A DNA stretch of 22,656 nt from an uncultured Gemmatimonadota bacterium (GTDB lineage Bacteria > Gemmatimonadota > Gemmatimonadetes > Gemmatimonadales > Gemmatimonadaceae). Positions 6,275 to 14,965 of the stretch are shown here, piece by piece. The stretch is taken from the NCBI GenBank assembly GCA_946479895.1, contig CAMLHT010000026.1, forward strand, positions 1 to 22,656, given 5' to 3'. Position 1 is the stretch's first letter; every line of letters begins with the position of its first letter. The position numbers were made by a program, and so were the translations under genes. The notes below the pieces were generated by a model that saw nothing but the letters and a program-made list of their open reading frames with translations, did no database searches and was not told the DNA's origin.

Positions 6275-8764
6275 TCAGGCGCCCGGCGGGCCGCCGAAGC
6301 CGACGCTGCCGCCGCCGGTGCTCTCCGGCGCCACCTGACGCACGCGCGGCGGGCGACCGAAGTTGTGCTGGAAGCCCACGAAGACCATGCGCGTCCCGGG
6401 GTTGCGCTCGGTGAGCTGGATGACCCGGTCGTCGCCGGCGCGGATGCGGAAGCGGAGCGTCGCGAAGGGATCGTTCACGCGAAGCATGAGCGACGTCTTG
6501 TCGCCGTTGAGCTTCTTCCGCAGCGCGAGGTTCGCCGCCTGCTGGGTGTCGAACTTTCCCTTCTCGATCTTCATCGGGGCGCGGTAGTTGTACATCACCT
6601 GGAGCACGAGGGTCTTCGTCAGCTCCGAGGTCACGTTCACGCGGCCCATCCACGTCACGGCGTCCGAGCCCACGGCGCTCGTGGACCCGCCGTCGGTCAC
6701 CATCTTGAACACGCTGAAATTCGTCAGGGCGCTGAGGCGCGGCGACCAGCGCACCTGCCCGGTGAGGTCCGAGCCCCACGAGTCCGACGTCGCCATGTTC
6801 CTGAAGCTGATCGACGTGATCTCGCGGCTGTCGAGGGTGTCCGTCGTGTTGATGTCCACCCGGATCACGTCCGTCGTGCGACGGTAGAAGGGCGCGAGCT
6901 GGACCATGCCCTTCGATCCGTTCTTCGTGAGGCCGAACTCGAGCGCGTCGGTGTACTCCGGCGCCAGGTCCGGGTTGCCGAAGAACACGTTGTTCACGTC
7001 GAAGTACGTCGGGAACGGGTTGAGCTCCTGCGTGCCCGGACGGCGAATGCGCCGCGAGTAGCTCGCCTTGGCCTGGGTCGCCGGGTCGATGTTGTAGAGG
7101 GCGACGGCGCTCGGGAAGAGGCTCGTGTAGTCGAACGGATACTTCTGCGCATCGAGCTGGAAGTCACGGGTGGCGTACTCGCCGCGCAGGCCGGCCTGGA
7201 GGTCCCACTTGCCCACGCCCTGGCTCAGCACTCCGTAGACCGCGTGCACGGCCTCGTCGAACGCGAGCGCGTTGCTGAGGGGGCTCGCCACCCAGTTGCC
7301 GTCGCCGGCCGGATCGACCGTCACGTCGTAGTCGCGGTCGAGCCACCGCACGTTGGATTTCCAGCCCGTCTCCAGCTTGCGACGGTTCTTCCAGGCCTTG
7401 AGGTAGTCCACCTGCCCGGTGACCGACTTCGTGATGGCGTCGTTCACCTCGTACTTCGCGTCGGTGTACGACGTCGACGAGAGCGACGGCAGGCGGCTCT
7501 GGTTCGTGAAGTCCTCGTCGTGCGCGCGGTTGACGCGCCACTCCGTCGAGAGCTCGTGGGTGCGCGGCGTGAAGGTCCGCTTGAGGGCGACGTCGTAGTC
7601 GAACATCCAGCCTCGGGCGTCCATGTCGCGGGGCCGCGCGTAGGTGGCGATCGTGGCGCCGGAGCCGTCGAGCTCCGTGTAGCCAGTCATCGTGCTCTCG
7701 CCACTGGTGCGGCGATTGAGCATCAGCGCGTTGGAGAGCACGTCGCGCGCGGACAGCTTGTAGTCGACGGTCGCGTTGAGGTTCTGGCCGGCGTTGGTCG
7801 GCGTCATCACCAGGTCCTGGCCGGTGATGCCCATCAGCGCGTTCGCCGCGTCGTAGCGCTCGCGGTCGTTGATGCCGACGACGTTCCGGAGGTCGGAGAC
7901 CACCCCACCGGAGACGAAGGTCGTCCACGGGCCGGCCTGGTAGCCGAGGTTGGCGGAGCCGTTCCAGCGGTCGGCGGTGGAGAGGGCCGTGTTCACGGCG
8001 CCGGAGAGTCCGAGGTCGACGTTGGACTTGAGGGCGACGTTGATGATGCCGGCCATCCCTTCGGGATCGTACTTCGCCGACGGATTCGGGATGACCTCGA
8101 TGCGATCGACCGTGTTCGCCGGCAGCGACTTGAGGAACGACGCGAGCTGCGGACCGCGCAACGGCGTCGGGCGTCCGTTGACCTGGACCACGACGTTCTC
8201 ATTGCCGCGCAGCGACACCTTGCCGTCGGCATCGACCTGGACGGACGGCGTCTGCTCGAGAACCTCGGACGCATTCGACGCGCCGGGGGCGACGTCCTTC
8301 GCGCGATACGCCGACCGATCGGGCTCAGTGACGACCGTCGCCTTCTCTTCCTTGATGGTGACCGCCTCGAGCATCTGCGCCATGGGCGCGAGCTTCGCGA
8401 TCCCGAGATCGAGCACCGGGGTGTCGGGCTTGAGCGTGACGTCCTGGATGACGGGCGCGTAGCCGATGAAGACCACGCGAATGGAGTACGTCCCGGGGCG
8501 GAGGTTCTGGATGAGGAACGATCCGTCCTCACGGGCCAGGCCGCCGGCGATGGTCACGGTGCCGCCCTTCGGGCGCAGCGTCACCGACGCGCGCGGGATC
8601 GCCTTGCCGGAAGTGTCGGTGATGCGGCCGCGGATCTGGAAGTTGGGCTGCGGCGCCTGCTGGGTGGCGGCGGCCGGTGGGGGTCCTGCCTGGGCGAACG
8701 AGGCGTTGGGGGCCAAAGCAACGACGAACAGCGCGAGCGCGAGGATGACGCGGGGCCGAGGCAC
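6275..8764 (-). CDS. TonB-dependent outer-membrane receptor with N-terminal carboxypeptidase-regulatory-like domain
   Basis: An 829-aa outer-membrane transporter for an unidentified ligand, energised by TonB. Residues 1-24 are a signal peptide (ASFAQ). Residues about 43-120 form a CarboxypepD_reg-like beta-sandwich (RGRITDTSGKAIPRASVTL ... GTYSIRVVFIGY). A plug domain follows at about 160-250 (NASEVLEQTPSVQVDADGKV, then VSLRGNENVVVQVNGRP and ending IINVALKSN). The rest is a beta-barrel of the OMP_b-brl_3 type, with a Gly/Pro-rich tail (GFGGPPGA). The start is a GTG at 8764 with GGAG 7 nt upstream (8772-8775 on the minus strand); the open frame runs further but that part overlaps the divergent gene and has no signal sequence. 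Barrels of this subtype are common in Bacteroidota-like lineages; ligand cannot be inferred. Confidence 0.93.
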   Translation of the reverse strand: MPRPRVILALALFVVALAPNASFAQAGPPPAAATQQAPQPNFQIRGRITDTSGKAIPRASVTLRPKGGTVTIAGGLAREDGSFLIQNLRPGTYSIRVVFIGYAPVIQDVTLKPDTPVLDLGIAKLAPMAQMLEAVTIKEEKATVVTEPDRSAYRAKDVAPGASNASEVLEQTPSVQVDADGKVSLRGNENVVVQVNGRPTPLRGPQLASFLKSLPANTVDRIEVIPNPSAKYDPEGMAGIINVALKSNVDLGLSGAVNTALSTADRWNGSANLGYQAGPWTTFVSGGVVSDLRNVVGINDRERYDAANALMGITGQDLVMTPTNAGQNLNATVDYKLSARDVLSNALMLNRRTSGESTMTGYTELDGSGATIATYARPRDMDARGWMFDYDVALKRTFTPRTHELSTEWRVNRAHDEDFTNQSRLPSLSSTSYTDAKYEVNDAITKSVTGQVDYLKAWKNRRKLETGWKSNVRWLDRDYDVTVDPAGDGNWVASPLSNALAFDEAVHAVYGVLSQGVGKWDLQAGLRGEYATRDFQLDAQKYPFDYTSLFPSAVALYNIDPATQAKASYSRRIRRPGTQELNPFPTYFDVNNVFFGNPDLAPEYTDALEFGLTKNGSKGMVQLAPFYRRTTDVIRVDINTTDTLDSREITSISFRNMATSDSWGSDLTGQVRWSPRLSALTNFSVFKMVTDGGSTSAVGSDAVTWMGRVNVTSELTKTLVLQVMYNYRAPMKIEKGKFDTQQAANLALRKKLNGDKTSLMLRVNDPFATLRFRIRAGDDRVIQLTERNPGTRMVFVGFQHNFGRPPRVRQVAPESTGGGSVGFGGPPGA

Positions 8765-8771
8765 GGTCTGT

Positions 8772-8775
8772 CTCC
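8772..8775 (-). promoter_or_regulatory. Ribosome binding site fixing the GTG start of the TonB receptor
   Basis: On the minus strand GGAG is followed by a 7-nt spacer and GTG (8762-8764), directly before the signal peptide. No ATG in frame is nearby, so this site decides the start. Confidence 0.75.
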
Positions 8776-8825
8776 AGGTTGGGTGGTCGGAACCGGGGGG
8801 CGGACCGATGGAGACGGCATACGAG

Positions 8826-8840
8826 CTTTGCCGCGCAAAG
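8826..8840. promoter_or_regulatory. Perfect palindrome between divergent receptor and PaiB-like genes
   Basis: CTTTGC and GCAAAG, each 6 bp, are separated by CGC, giving a compact 15-bp dyad 61 nt upstream of the receptor GTG and 138 nt upstream of the PaiB-like ATG. A dimeric regulator could bind here. A possible -10 element TATCAT (8894-8899) for the plus-strand gene and a run of eight G (8861-8868) lie nearby. The operator role is inferred from position and symmetry only. Confidence 0.35.
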
Positions 8841-8978
8841 TTTCGACGGCACCTCGCCGCGGGGGGGGAACCCGGGGCCGCCGATCGACTCGCTATCATG
8901 GAGGTCGCCTCGGTCCCCGGCGATTGCGACGCGATCATCGGCCTCCGAGCGCCCCTTCCCGCCCCTGACGCACCGATC

Positions 8979-9590
8979 ATGAAGGAATACCCCGCATTCA
9001 CCGCCGACACCCGGGACATCGTCGACCTGCTCGACTCCCAGCGGCTCGCGCGCATCGTGACCATCGATCCCGACGGCATTCCCCGGATCGGCGTGCACGT
9101 CTTCGTGCACGATGGCCTGACGGTCGAGCTGCACCTGGTGGCCGACGACCCGCAGCTCGACGACGTCCGCCGCGGCTCGCCGGTGGTGATCGAGGTCGAC
9201 GAGGTCCTCGCCAATGCGCCCTCGCACTGGGTCGATCCGGCGAACGCCACCCACGCCGACCAGTACTACCGGTGCGCGTCGCTGTGGGGCGCAACCGAGG
9301 TGACGTCCGACATCGAGGCGGTGGCCAGTCACCTGCGCGGAATCATGCGCCGGTACCAGCCCGAGGGCCGGCACGAGCCGGTGGCGCCGGACCATGACTT
9401 CTATGGAAAGGCGATGCGCCGGCTCGCGATCGTGCGCGTCCACGGCACCTCGACCCGCTCGAAGTTCAAGCTGGCGCAGCGAACGGGCCGCGAGTCGCGG
9501 GAAAAGATCCTTCGCGGCTTCCACGAGCGGGGCGCTCCGCTCGACCCGCGAACGGCCGAGCTGATCGAGCGGGCCAGAAGCGGCGGCTAG
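8979..9590 (+). CDS. PaiB-like FMN-binding split-barrel protein
   Basis: A 203-aa soluble protein of the PaiB / pyridoxamine-phosphate-oxidase-like flavin-binding fold. The N-terminus (MKEYPAFTADTRDIVDLLDS) matches the position-1 'Y.P..F...D' start of that family, a beta-barrel region follows (LARIVTIDPDGIPRIGVHVF), then PSHWVDPANATHADQYYRCA, and the C-terminal SKFKLAQRTGRESREKILRG fits the conserved KFKLSQ segment of PaiB. Length is normal for the family. PaiB of Bacillus is called a transcriptional regulator, but there is no obvious helix-turn-helix here, so a flavin or heme-linked redox role is equally possible. Upstream in-frame starts exist (8809, 8899); the ATG at 8979 best matches the family N-terminus. 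It is divergent from the receptor and ends 13 nt before the convergent DUF5916 gene. Confidence 0.8.
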   Translation: MKEYPAFTADTRDIVDLLDSQRLARIVTIDPDGIPRIGVHVFVHDGLTVELHLVADDPQLDDVRRGSPVVIEVDEVLANAPSHWVDPANATHADQYYRCASLWGATEVTSDIEAVASHLRGIMRRYQPEGRHEPVAPDHDFYGKAMRRLAIVRVHGTSTRSKFKLAQRTGRESREKILRGFHERGAPLDPRTAELIERARSGG

Positions 9591-9603
9591 GCCAGGCCTC
9601 CGC

Positions 9604-11931
9604 TCAGCGCACCATGAACAGGTAGCTGAGCTTCACGAAGAACCCGTCGGCCGTGCGCTGGAGCTCGGTCGGCCGGAACTCGTCGCTGGCCACGCTCGCG
9701 CCGTAGCCCATGAAGAACACGGTGCCCGGATTCGGCTGGTAGGAGAAGAGCCAGTCGGCGCGCAGGCCGCCCCGATCGATGGCCGTCGCCCGACGATAGC
9801 CCGTCGCGGTGCGAATGATGATCGGGTCGTTCGACCGGGAATCATCGCGCAGCTCGGCGACCTTGAGGCCGTCGTACTGCGTCACGATGCGAACGAAGAC
9901 CGGCCGCGCGACCTGATACTCCACCTTGAGGCGCGGAATCGCCCGCAGCCGCACGAGCGAGTTGTCGCTCTTCCGGTGCACGCGCTGCTCGAGGTACCGG
10001 GCGTTGACGCGCACCTGGTTCGTCGGGCGCCAGTCGCCCTCGACCGTCGTGTAGTAGATCCAGGCCGAGGACCATTCGTCGAAGTTGTCGTCCTGTCCGC
10101 CGGCGAAGTCCGCCGACCCGGAGAACTTCCCCCACTGCGGCGTGGAGAGCCGGAGGTTGATCCCGAGGTTGGTGAGGCGATCGGTGCCGACGAACGGCAC
10201 CGTATCGAGCACCACGCCCGACGGGTCGTGGCGCTCCACGAGGTAGTTCGCGTACAGCGACGGCGGATACTTGAAGGTCTCGGTCCAGGTATAGAACGTG
10301 GAGCTCCACCCACCGCGCAGGACCGCGGTGGTGCTCGTGTTCATCTTGATGTCGTTCGGCTCCGTGCCGTCGACGAACCGGTCCCACTCCCAGGTGTTGT
10401 CGGAGATCGGTGAGAACGAGATGGACTGGATCACGCTGTTCTTCGGGAACCAGGTGTGGCGCGGCTGGAACACGGCGCGAGCCACCCCGGCGCGGGAGAT
10501 GAAGCCGCTCGCCGCGGTGAACTCCGGGTGAATGCCCTTGAAGATCACGTTGAATCCGCTCGAGCGTCCGGTCTGGCTCAGCGAGAAGTCGAACAGCGGC
10601 CGTCCATCCTGGCGCACGCCCCCGATGCCCGTGAAGCTCGCGCCCACCTGGCTGCTGAGGAGATACCGGCTGCCGAATCGCTGCCGGGAGTCGAACGCGA
10701 CGACGCGGTTGTAGTCTCCGCCCTGCACGCGATCGGTATAGACCATTCCGGCGGTGGACCCTGGGCCGACGTCACGGCGCAGGCGCAGCAGGTTGTAGAG
10801 CGGATTCCTCCCGCCGGGCGCCGTCGCCTGCCCATCGTCCACGGCGGACAGCACGCCGACGTTCGTGCCACCGGCCTTGCCGCTGACCTTGACCGCCGCT
10901 TTCGGGGCGATGATCCGCCGCGTATAGATGAGCGAGTTCGGCACCTGGTAGTTCTCGTTCGCCTCGAGAAAGAACGGCCGCTTCTCGGGGAAGGAGATCG
11001 CCTGGCGCGGGTCGAAGATCGTCTGCCCCACGTCCGACTCGACCTGCGAGAAATCGGGATTGATCGTCGCGCTGGCCGAGACGTTGGGCGTCACGCCCCA
11101 TCGCAGGTTGCCGCCGAACTCCGGGTCCTGGCCGCGGTAGCGCCACGTCGGATCCGTCGCGCTCACCGGTCCGCCCGGCCGGCTCGCGGTCATCACGGGG
11201 TTCACGTCCATGACCAGGCCACGCTTGAGGCCCGTGAGCCCGAGCAGCCGGCCGCTCTGCTCGAGGAACGACGGCGCCCCACGCTCGGCGGGCGTCCAGG
11301 TCTGCTCCTGGCCCGAGTGCATGACGCGACGCAGCACCTGGATGCCCCACTGCTGGTTCGCGGTCTGCTGGTAGCGGATGGCGTTGAACGGAATCCGGAT
11401 CTCGACTTCGTATCCGTACTCCGTGACGCGTCCCTTCGACTCGAAGTTGAAGTCCGGGCTCCGGTCCACGCCCGCGCCCTCGACGAAGGTGCCGTCACCC
11501 TGGATCCCCAGCGCGTTCACGGCGAAGAGGAGGGCGCGGCGCCGATCGTCGAACGTGTCGAGGTAGAGCTCCACGTGGTCGTTGCTGGAGATCCGGTCGC
11601 GGTCGGCCAGCGTGGCGGTCACCGCGCCGTGCGTCTCCCACGCCCGGATGCCGAAGTAGATCGCATGATCGCCGTACATCACCAGGACTTCCGTGGAGTC
11701 CTCGGCTGGCTGCCGGTCGACGGGCTGATACTGCGAGAACCCGGTGAGCACCGCCGCCTCGCCCCACGTCGCCTCATCGAGCCGGCCGTCGATGGCCGGC
11801 GGCGACGGAATGCGCGGGACCCGGACGTCGAGCTGCCGGGTGCGGCCGTGGTAGGTGACCGGCGAGGTCGTGGCCGACGGCTGCGCCAGGAGCGGGGCGG
11901 CGAAGCCGAGGAGGGCGATGAAGGCTTTCAT
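9604..11931 (-). CDS. CBM9-like / DUF5916 outer-membrane protein
   Basis: A 775-aa exported protein with a signal peptide (1-16, ending LLAQ). Residues about 35-220 resemble a carbohydrate-binding module family 9 domain (AIDGRLDEATWGEAAVLTGF, then ADRDRISSNDHVELYLDTFD and YEVEIRIPFNAIRY). The remainder fits DUF5916, a beta-barrel-like region with alternating aromatic strands (RYRGQDPEFGGNLRWGVTPN, AISFPEKRPFFLEANENYQV) ending in KLSYLFMVR, as expected of an outer-membrane barrel. Function of the family is not established; a role in glycan or polymer binding or uptake at the surface is inferred from the CBM9-like part. It lies 113 nt downstream of clpB on the same strand, separated by a hairpin, so it may have its own promoter. 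No clear Shine-Dalgarno precedes the ATG. Confidence 0.88.
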   Translation of the reverse strand: MKAFIALLGFAAPLLAQPSATTSPVTYHGRTRQLDVRVPRIPSPPAIDGRLDEATWGEAAVLTGFSQYQPVDRQPAEDSTEVLVMYGDHAIYFGIRAWETHGAVTATLADRDRISSNDHVELYLDTFDDRRRALLFAVNALGIQGDGTFVEGAGVDRSPDFNFESKGRVTEYGYEVEIRIPFNAIRYQQTANQQWGIQVLRRVMHSGQEQTWTPAERGAPSFLEQSGRLLGLTGLKRGLVMDVNPVMTASRPGGPVSATDPTWRYRGQDPEFGGNLRWGVTPNVSASATINPDFSQVESDVGQTIFDPRQAISFPEKRPFFLEANENYQVPNSLIYTRRIIAPKAAVKVSGKAGGTNVGVLSAVDDGQATAPGGRNPLYNLLRLRRDVGPGSTAGMVYTDRVQGGDYNRVVAFDSRQRFGSRYLLSSQVGASFTGIGGVRQDGRPLFDFSLSQTGRSSGFNVIFKGIHPEFTAASGFISRAGVARAVFQPRHTWFPKNSVIQSISFSPISDNTWEWDRFVDGTEPNDIKMNTSTTAVLRGGWSSTFYTWTETFKYPPSLYANYLVERHDPSGVVLDTVPFVGTDRLTNLGINLRLSTPQWGKFSGSADFAGGQDDNFDEWSSAWIYYTTVEGDWRPTNQVRVNARYLEQRVHRKSDNSLVRLRAIPRLKVEYQVARPVFVRIVTQYDGLKVAELRDDSRSNDPIIIRTATGYRRATAIDRGGLRADWLFSYQPNPGTVFFMGYGASVASDEFRPTELQRTADGFFVKLSYLFMVR

Positions 11932-11988
11932 TGGCAGGGACAGTACGGTGGGTGGTCCCCGTTGGACAGCGCCAACCCGCGAATGGCT

Positions 11989-12025
11989 CGCCGCAGGGCG
12001 ACTTGTTTCACGTTTCCCTGCGGCG
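11989..12025 (-). terminator. Perfect 10-bp hairpin after clpB
   Basis: CGCCGCAGGG (11989-11998) and CCCTGCGGCG (12016-12025) are perfectly complementary with a 17-nt loop. On the minus strand it begins 19 nt after the clpB stop and 57 nt before the DUF5916 gene. There is no T-run after it, so it may attenuate rather than end transcription. Confidence 0.5.
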
Positions 12026-12044
12026 TCCGGGCCCGCGACCGGCG

Positions 12045-14630
12045 CTATGCCTTCGTGAACGTCAGCCCTCCGCTCTCGCCCGGCTTGACCACGATCCGGT
12101 CGCCGTCCTTGAACTGGCCGCCGAGCAGGGCGAGCGAGAGCGGGTTCTGGATCAGCCGCTGGATCGCCCGCTTCAGCGGCCGCGCCCCGAAGGCGGGGTC
12201 GTAACCCTCGCCGGCCAGCAGCTTCTTCGCCTCGGGGCTGATCTCGAGCGTGATCTTCCGGTCGGCGAGCAGCTTGCGCAGGTGCGCGAGCTGGATCTCG
12301 ACGATGGACTCGATCTGCTCGACGCCGAGCGGATGAAACACGATGATGTCATCCACGCGGTTGAGAAACTCGGGCTTGAACTGACGCCGCAGCTCGGCGG
12401 TGACCTCCTTCTCCACCTTGTTCCAGTCCCCGCCGGCATTGTCGAGGATGTAGTGGCTCCCGACGTTCGACGTCATGATGACGACGGCATTGCGGAAGTC
12501 CACCGTGCGGCCCTGTGAGTCGGTGAGCCGGCCATCGTCGAGGATCTGGAGCAGGATGTTGAAGACGTCGGGATGCGCCTTCTCGATCTCGTCGAAGAGG
12601 ATGACGCAGTACGGACGACGGCGAACGGCCTCGGTGAGCTGGCCGCCCTCCTCATAACCGACGTAGCCCGGGGGCGCACCGATGAGGCGAGCCACGGCGT
12701 GCTTCTCCATGTACTCGCTCATGTCGATGCGCACCATCGCGTGCTCGTCGTCGAACAGGAACTCGGCCAGCGCGCGGGCCGTTTCCGTCTTGCCGACGCC
12801 GGTTGGGCCGAGGAAGATGAAGGAGCCGATCGGGCGGTTCGGGTCCTGGAGCCCGGCGCGACTCCGCCGCACCGCATTGGCGACCGCGACGACGGCCTCC
12901 GTCTGGCCGATGACGCGCTTCGCCAGCTCCTGGTCGAGCTTGGTCAGGCGCTCACGTTCGCTCTCGAGCATGCGCGTCACGGGGATGCCCGTCCACCGGG
13001 CCACCACCTCGGCGATGTCCTCCGCCGTGACCTCCTCCTTCAGGAACTGCGGCTTGCCGGTGGCGCTCGCGAGCTGCGACTCCGCGCCCTTCATCTGCTG
13101 CTCGAGCTGCGGGATCTTGCCATACGTGATCTCGGCGGCCTTCTGGAGGTCGCCGCTGCGCGTGGCCTGCTCCGCCTCGACGCGGGCCTGGTCGATCTCC
13201 TGCTTGATCTTGCCGACCGCGCCGAGGGTCTCCTTCTCCTTCTGCCACTGGGCCTTCATGCCGCTCGACTTCTCGCGGAGGTCGGCGAGCTCCTTCTCGA
13301 TCACGTCGCGGCGCTCGACCGCCGTCCTGTCCTTCTCCTTCACGAGGGCGGTGCGCTCGATCTCGAGCTGCATGATCCGGCGCTCCACCTCGTCAATCTC
13401 CTGGGGCAGCGAGTCGATCTCGATGCGCAGGCGGCTCGCCGCCTCGTCGACGAGGTCGATGGCCTTGTCGGGGAGGAAGCGGTCGCCGATGTACCGATGC
13501 GACAGCGTGGCGGCGGCGATGATGGCATCGTCGGTGATGCGCACGCCGTGGTGCGCCTCGTACCGCTCCTTGAGGCCGCGCAGGATGGCGATGGTCGACT
13601 CGACGGTCGGCTCGCCGACGTACACCGGCTGGAAGCGGCGCTCGAGCGCGGGATCCTTCTCGACGTTGGTGCGATACTCGTCGAGCGTCGTCGCGCCGAC
13701 GACGTGCAGCTCGCCGCGGGCGAGGAGCGGCTTGAGCATGTTGCCGGCGTCCATCGAGCCCTCGGCCTTCCCCGCCCCGACGAGGGTATGCATCTCGTCG
13801 ATGAAGGTGATGAACTTGTTCTCGGACTCCGTCAGCTCCTTGAGGACGGCCTTGAGGCGCTCCTCGAACTCGCCGCGGAACTTGGCGCCGGCGATGAGGG
13901 AGCCGAGGTCGAGCGAGACGAGCCGCTTGCCCTTGAGGCCCTCGGGGACGTCGCCGTTCACGATGCGCTGGGCGAGGCCCTCGACGATCGCCGTCTTGCC
14001 CACGCCGGGCTCGCCGATGAGCACGGGATTGTTCTTCGTCCGGCGCGACAGGACCTGGATGACCCGCCGGATTTCCTCGTCGCGGCCGATGACGGGATCG
14101 AGCTTGCCCTTGCGGGCCGCCTCGGTGAGGTCGCGGGTGTAGCGCTGGAGCGCCTGATACTGGTTCTCCGGCTCCTTGTCCGTCACCCGATGCGTGCCGC
14201 GGACCGCCTCGAGCGCGGCGAGCAGCTTCTTGTAGTCGGCCCCGCCGGCGGAGAGGAGGTTCTTCGTCTCCGTGCCCTTGGTGTCGCTGAGCCCGAGCAG
14301 GATGTGCTCGGTCGAGACGTATTCGTCGCCGAGCTTCTTCGCCTCGTCGTCGGCGCGATCGAAGACCAGGTTGAGCTCGCGCGACATGGTCGGGGTCGCA
14401 TCGGTCTGCTTCGGGTACCGGCCGATCTCGCGCTTGATCGCCTCGCGGAGCGAAGTGACGTTGACGCCGAGCTTCTGGATCACGGGGACGACGATGCCTT
14501 CATCCTGGTCGAGCAGCGCCGACAGGAGGTGGAGGTCGTGCATGACCGGATTGCCGTTCCGCCGCGCGAGGTCCAGCGCGGCATTGAAGGCTTCGGAGGC
14601 TTTGACGGTGAGGCGTTCGGGATTGATCAT
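12045..14630 (-). CDS. clpB: ClpB disaggregase (Hsp100 AAA+ chaperone)
   Basis: An 861-aa cytoplasmic chaperone that threads aggregated proteins through its hexameric pore with DnaK. The N-terminal Clp repeat domain spans about 1-145. The first AAA+ module has Walker A GEPGVGKT (206-213), Walker [12 protein letters not shown], and sensor region [11 protein letters not shown]. The coiled-coil middle domain (about 410-530) is present and contains long charged helices ([20 protein letters not shown]), which separates ClpB from ClpA and ClpC. The second AAA+ module has [11 protein letters not shown] and [15 protein letters not shown], then the D2-small domain. Length is typical. The ATG at 14630 begins the normal family N-terminus ([15 protein letters not shown]); a canonical Shine-Dalgarno is not visible. 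Two palindromes upstream suggest repressor control (see the operator entry). I see no CIRCE or HAIR consensus. Confidence 0.98.
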   Translation of the reverse strand: MINPERLTVKASEAFNAALDLARRNGNPVMHDLHLLSALLDQDEGIVVPVIQKLGVNVTSLREAIKREIGRYPKQTDATPTMSRELNLVFDRADDEAKKLGDEYVSTEHILLGLSDTKGTETKNLLSAGGADYKKLLAALEAVRGTHRVTDKEPENQYQALQRYTRDLTEAARKGKLDPVIGRDEEIRRVIQVLSRRTKNNPVLIGEPGVGKTAIVEGLAQRIVNGDVPEGLKGKRLVSLDLGSLIAGAKFRGEFEERLKAVLKELTESENKFITFIDEMHTLVGAGKAEGSMDAGNMLKPLLARGELHVVGATTLDEYRTNVEKDPALERRFQPVYVGEPTVESTIAILRGLKERYEAHHGVRITDDAIIAAATLSHRYIGDRFLPDKAIDLVDEAASRLRIEIDSLPQEIDEVERRIMQLEIERTALVKEKDRTAVERRDVIEKELADLREKSSGMKAQWQKEKETLGAVGKIKQEIDQARVEAEQATRSGDLQKAAEITYGKIPQLEQQMKGAESQLASATGKPQFLKEEVTAEDIAEVVARWTGIPVTRMLESERERLTKLDQELAKRVIGQTEAVVAVANAVRRSRAGLQDPNRPIGSFIFLGPTGVGKTETARALAEFLFDDEHAMVRIDMSEYMEKHAVARLIGAPPGYVGYEEGGQLTEAVRRRPYCVILFDEIEKAHPDVFNILLQILDDGRLTDSQGRTVDFRNAVVIMTSNVGSHYILDNAGGDWNKVEKEVTAELRRQFKPEFLNRVDDIIVFHPLGVEQIESIVEIQLAHLRKLLADRKITLEISPEAKKLLAGEGYDPAFGARPLKRAIQRLIQNPLSLALLGGQFKDGDRIVVKPGESGGLTFTKA

Positions 14631-14703
14631 CGGAGCAACGGAGGTGCTGGCGGATACGTCGCGACTCGCCGACCAAGCTATTCAATCCCGATGCCGACGA
14701 TCG

Positions 14704-14744
14704 ATGCCAGGATGGCATTCCGGCAATCGAAGTGGTCCTTCGAT
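14704..14744. promoter_or_regulatory. Two adjacent perfect palindromes upstream of clpB (candidate operator)
   Basis: ATGCCA-GGA-TGGCAT (14704-14718) and ATCGAAG-TGGTC-CTTCGAT (14726-14744) are each perfect dyads, 7 nt apart, with centres 24 bp apart, about 75-115 nt upstream of the clpB ATG. Their spacing of just over two helical turns would place bound dimers near the same face of the DNA. The sequences differ from each other and from the CIRCE (TTAGCACTC) and HAIR (CTTGAGT) consensus, so the regulator is unknown. The operator role is inferred. Confidence 0.4.
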
Positions 14745-14912
14745 CCCATCTCCGGGCGGCAGGCGGAGCGTCCGGCGCGGACCCGGCGGCAACGAGCCCG
14801 CGAGCCACGGCGGGGGAGCTCGCGGTGCTTCTCGAGGCCGAATTCGACGGCTCACCAATCCGGTAACTGCCTGAATAGCAGGTTACTGCTGGCGGCCCCG
14901 GCCCGGACGTCA

Positions 14913-14956
14913 CAGGATGTGTGCGCTGTATCACACCGCTGTATCCCCACATCCTG
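14913..14956 (+). promoter_or_regulatory. Leader with competing inverted repeats before the modular lipoprotein
   Basis: CAGGATGTG (14913-14921) and CACATCCTG (14948-14956) form a perfect 9-bp dyad whose right arm ends on the first G of the GGAGG Shine-Dalgarno (14956-14960). A shorter dyad, GTGTG (14919-14923) with CACAC (14932-14936), shares bases with the left arm, so the two stems exclude one another. The loop also holds a direct repeat CGCTGTATC (14924-14932, 14937-14945; 13-bp spacing). This could be a translational switch or a protein-binding site; no riboswitch class is recognised. Confidence 0.4.
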
Positions 14957-14965
14957 GAGGAGCAC

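Larger units (their letters stand above)
14631..14965. promoter_or_regulatory. Divergent intergenic region between clpB and the modular lipoprotein (335 nt)
   Basis: This is the longest gene-free stretch in the window. It carries two palindromes on the clpB side and a set of overlapping inverted and direct repeats in the leader of the plus-strand lipoprotein, each described separately. An imperfect hairpin (GTAACTGC, 14863-14870, with GCAGGTTAC, 14878-14886) lies in between. Open frames crossing it have no start signal or family match, and I see no small RNA gene that I can support. Promoter boxes could not be assigned reliably. Confidence 0.5.

Noticed and set aside
6365..8968. 867-codon open frame on the plus strand antisense to the TonB receptor
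   Set aside because: It is a shadow frame in GC-rich DNA with no recognisable domain; the receptor on the minus strand has full domain structure.
8765..9250. Upstream extension of the receptor reading frame
   Set aside because: The added residues precede a proper signal peptide and overlap the divergent PaiB-like coding region; a GTG with good ribosome site starts the receptor at 8764.
9589..9599. Palindrome AGGCC-A-GGCCT between convergent genes
   Set aside because: Five-base arms with a one-base centre cannot form a stable RNA hairpin and are common by chance in GC-rich DNA.
14631..14965. CIRCE or HAIR heat-shock operator upstream of clpB
   Set aside because: I looked for TTAGCACTC/GAGTGCTAA and CTTGAGT/ACTCAAG and found neither.
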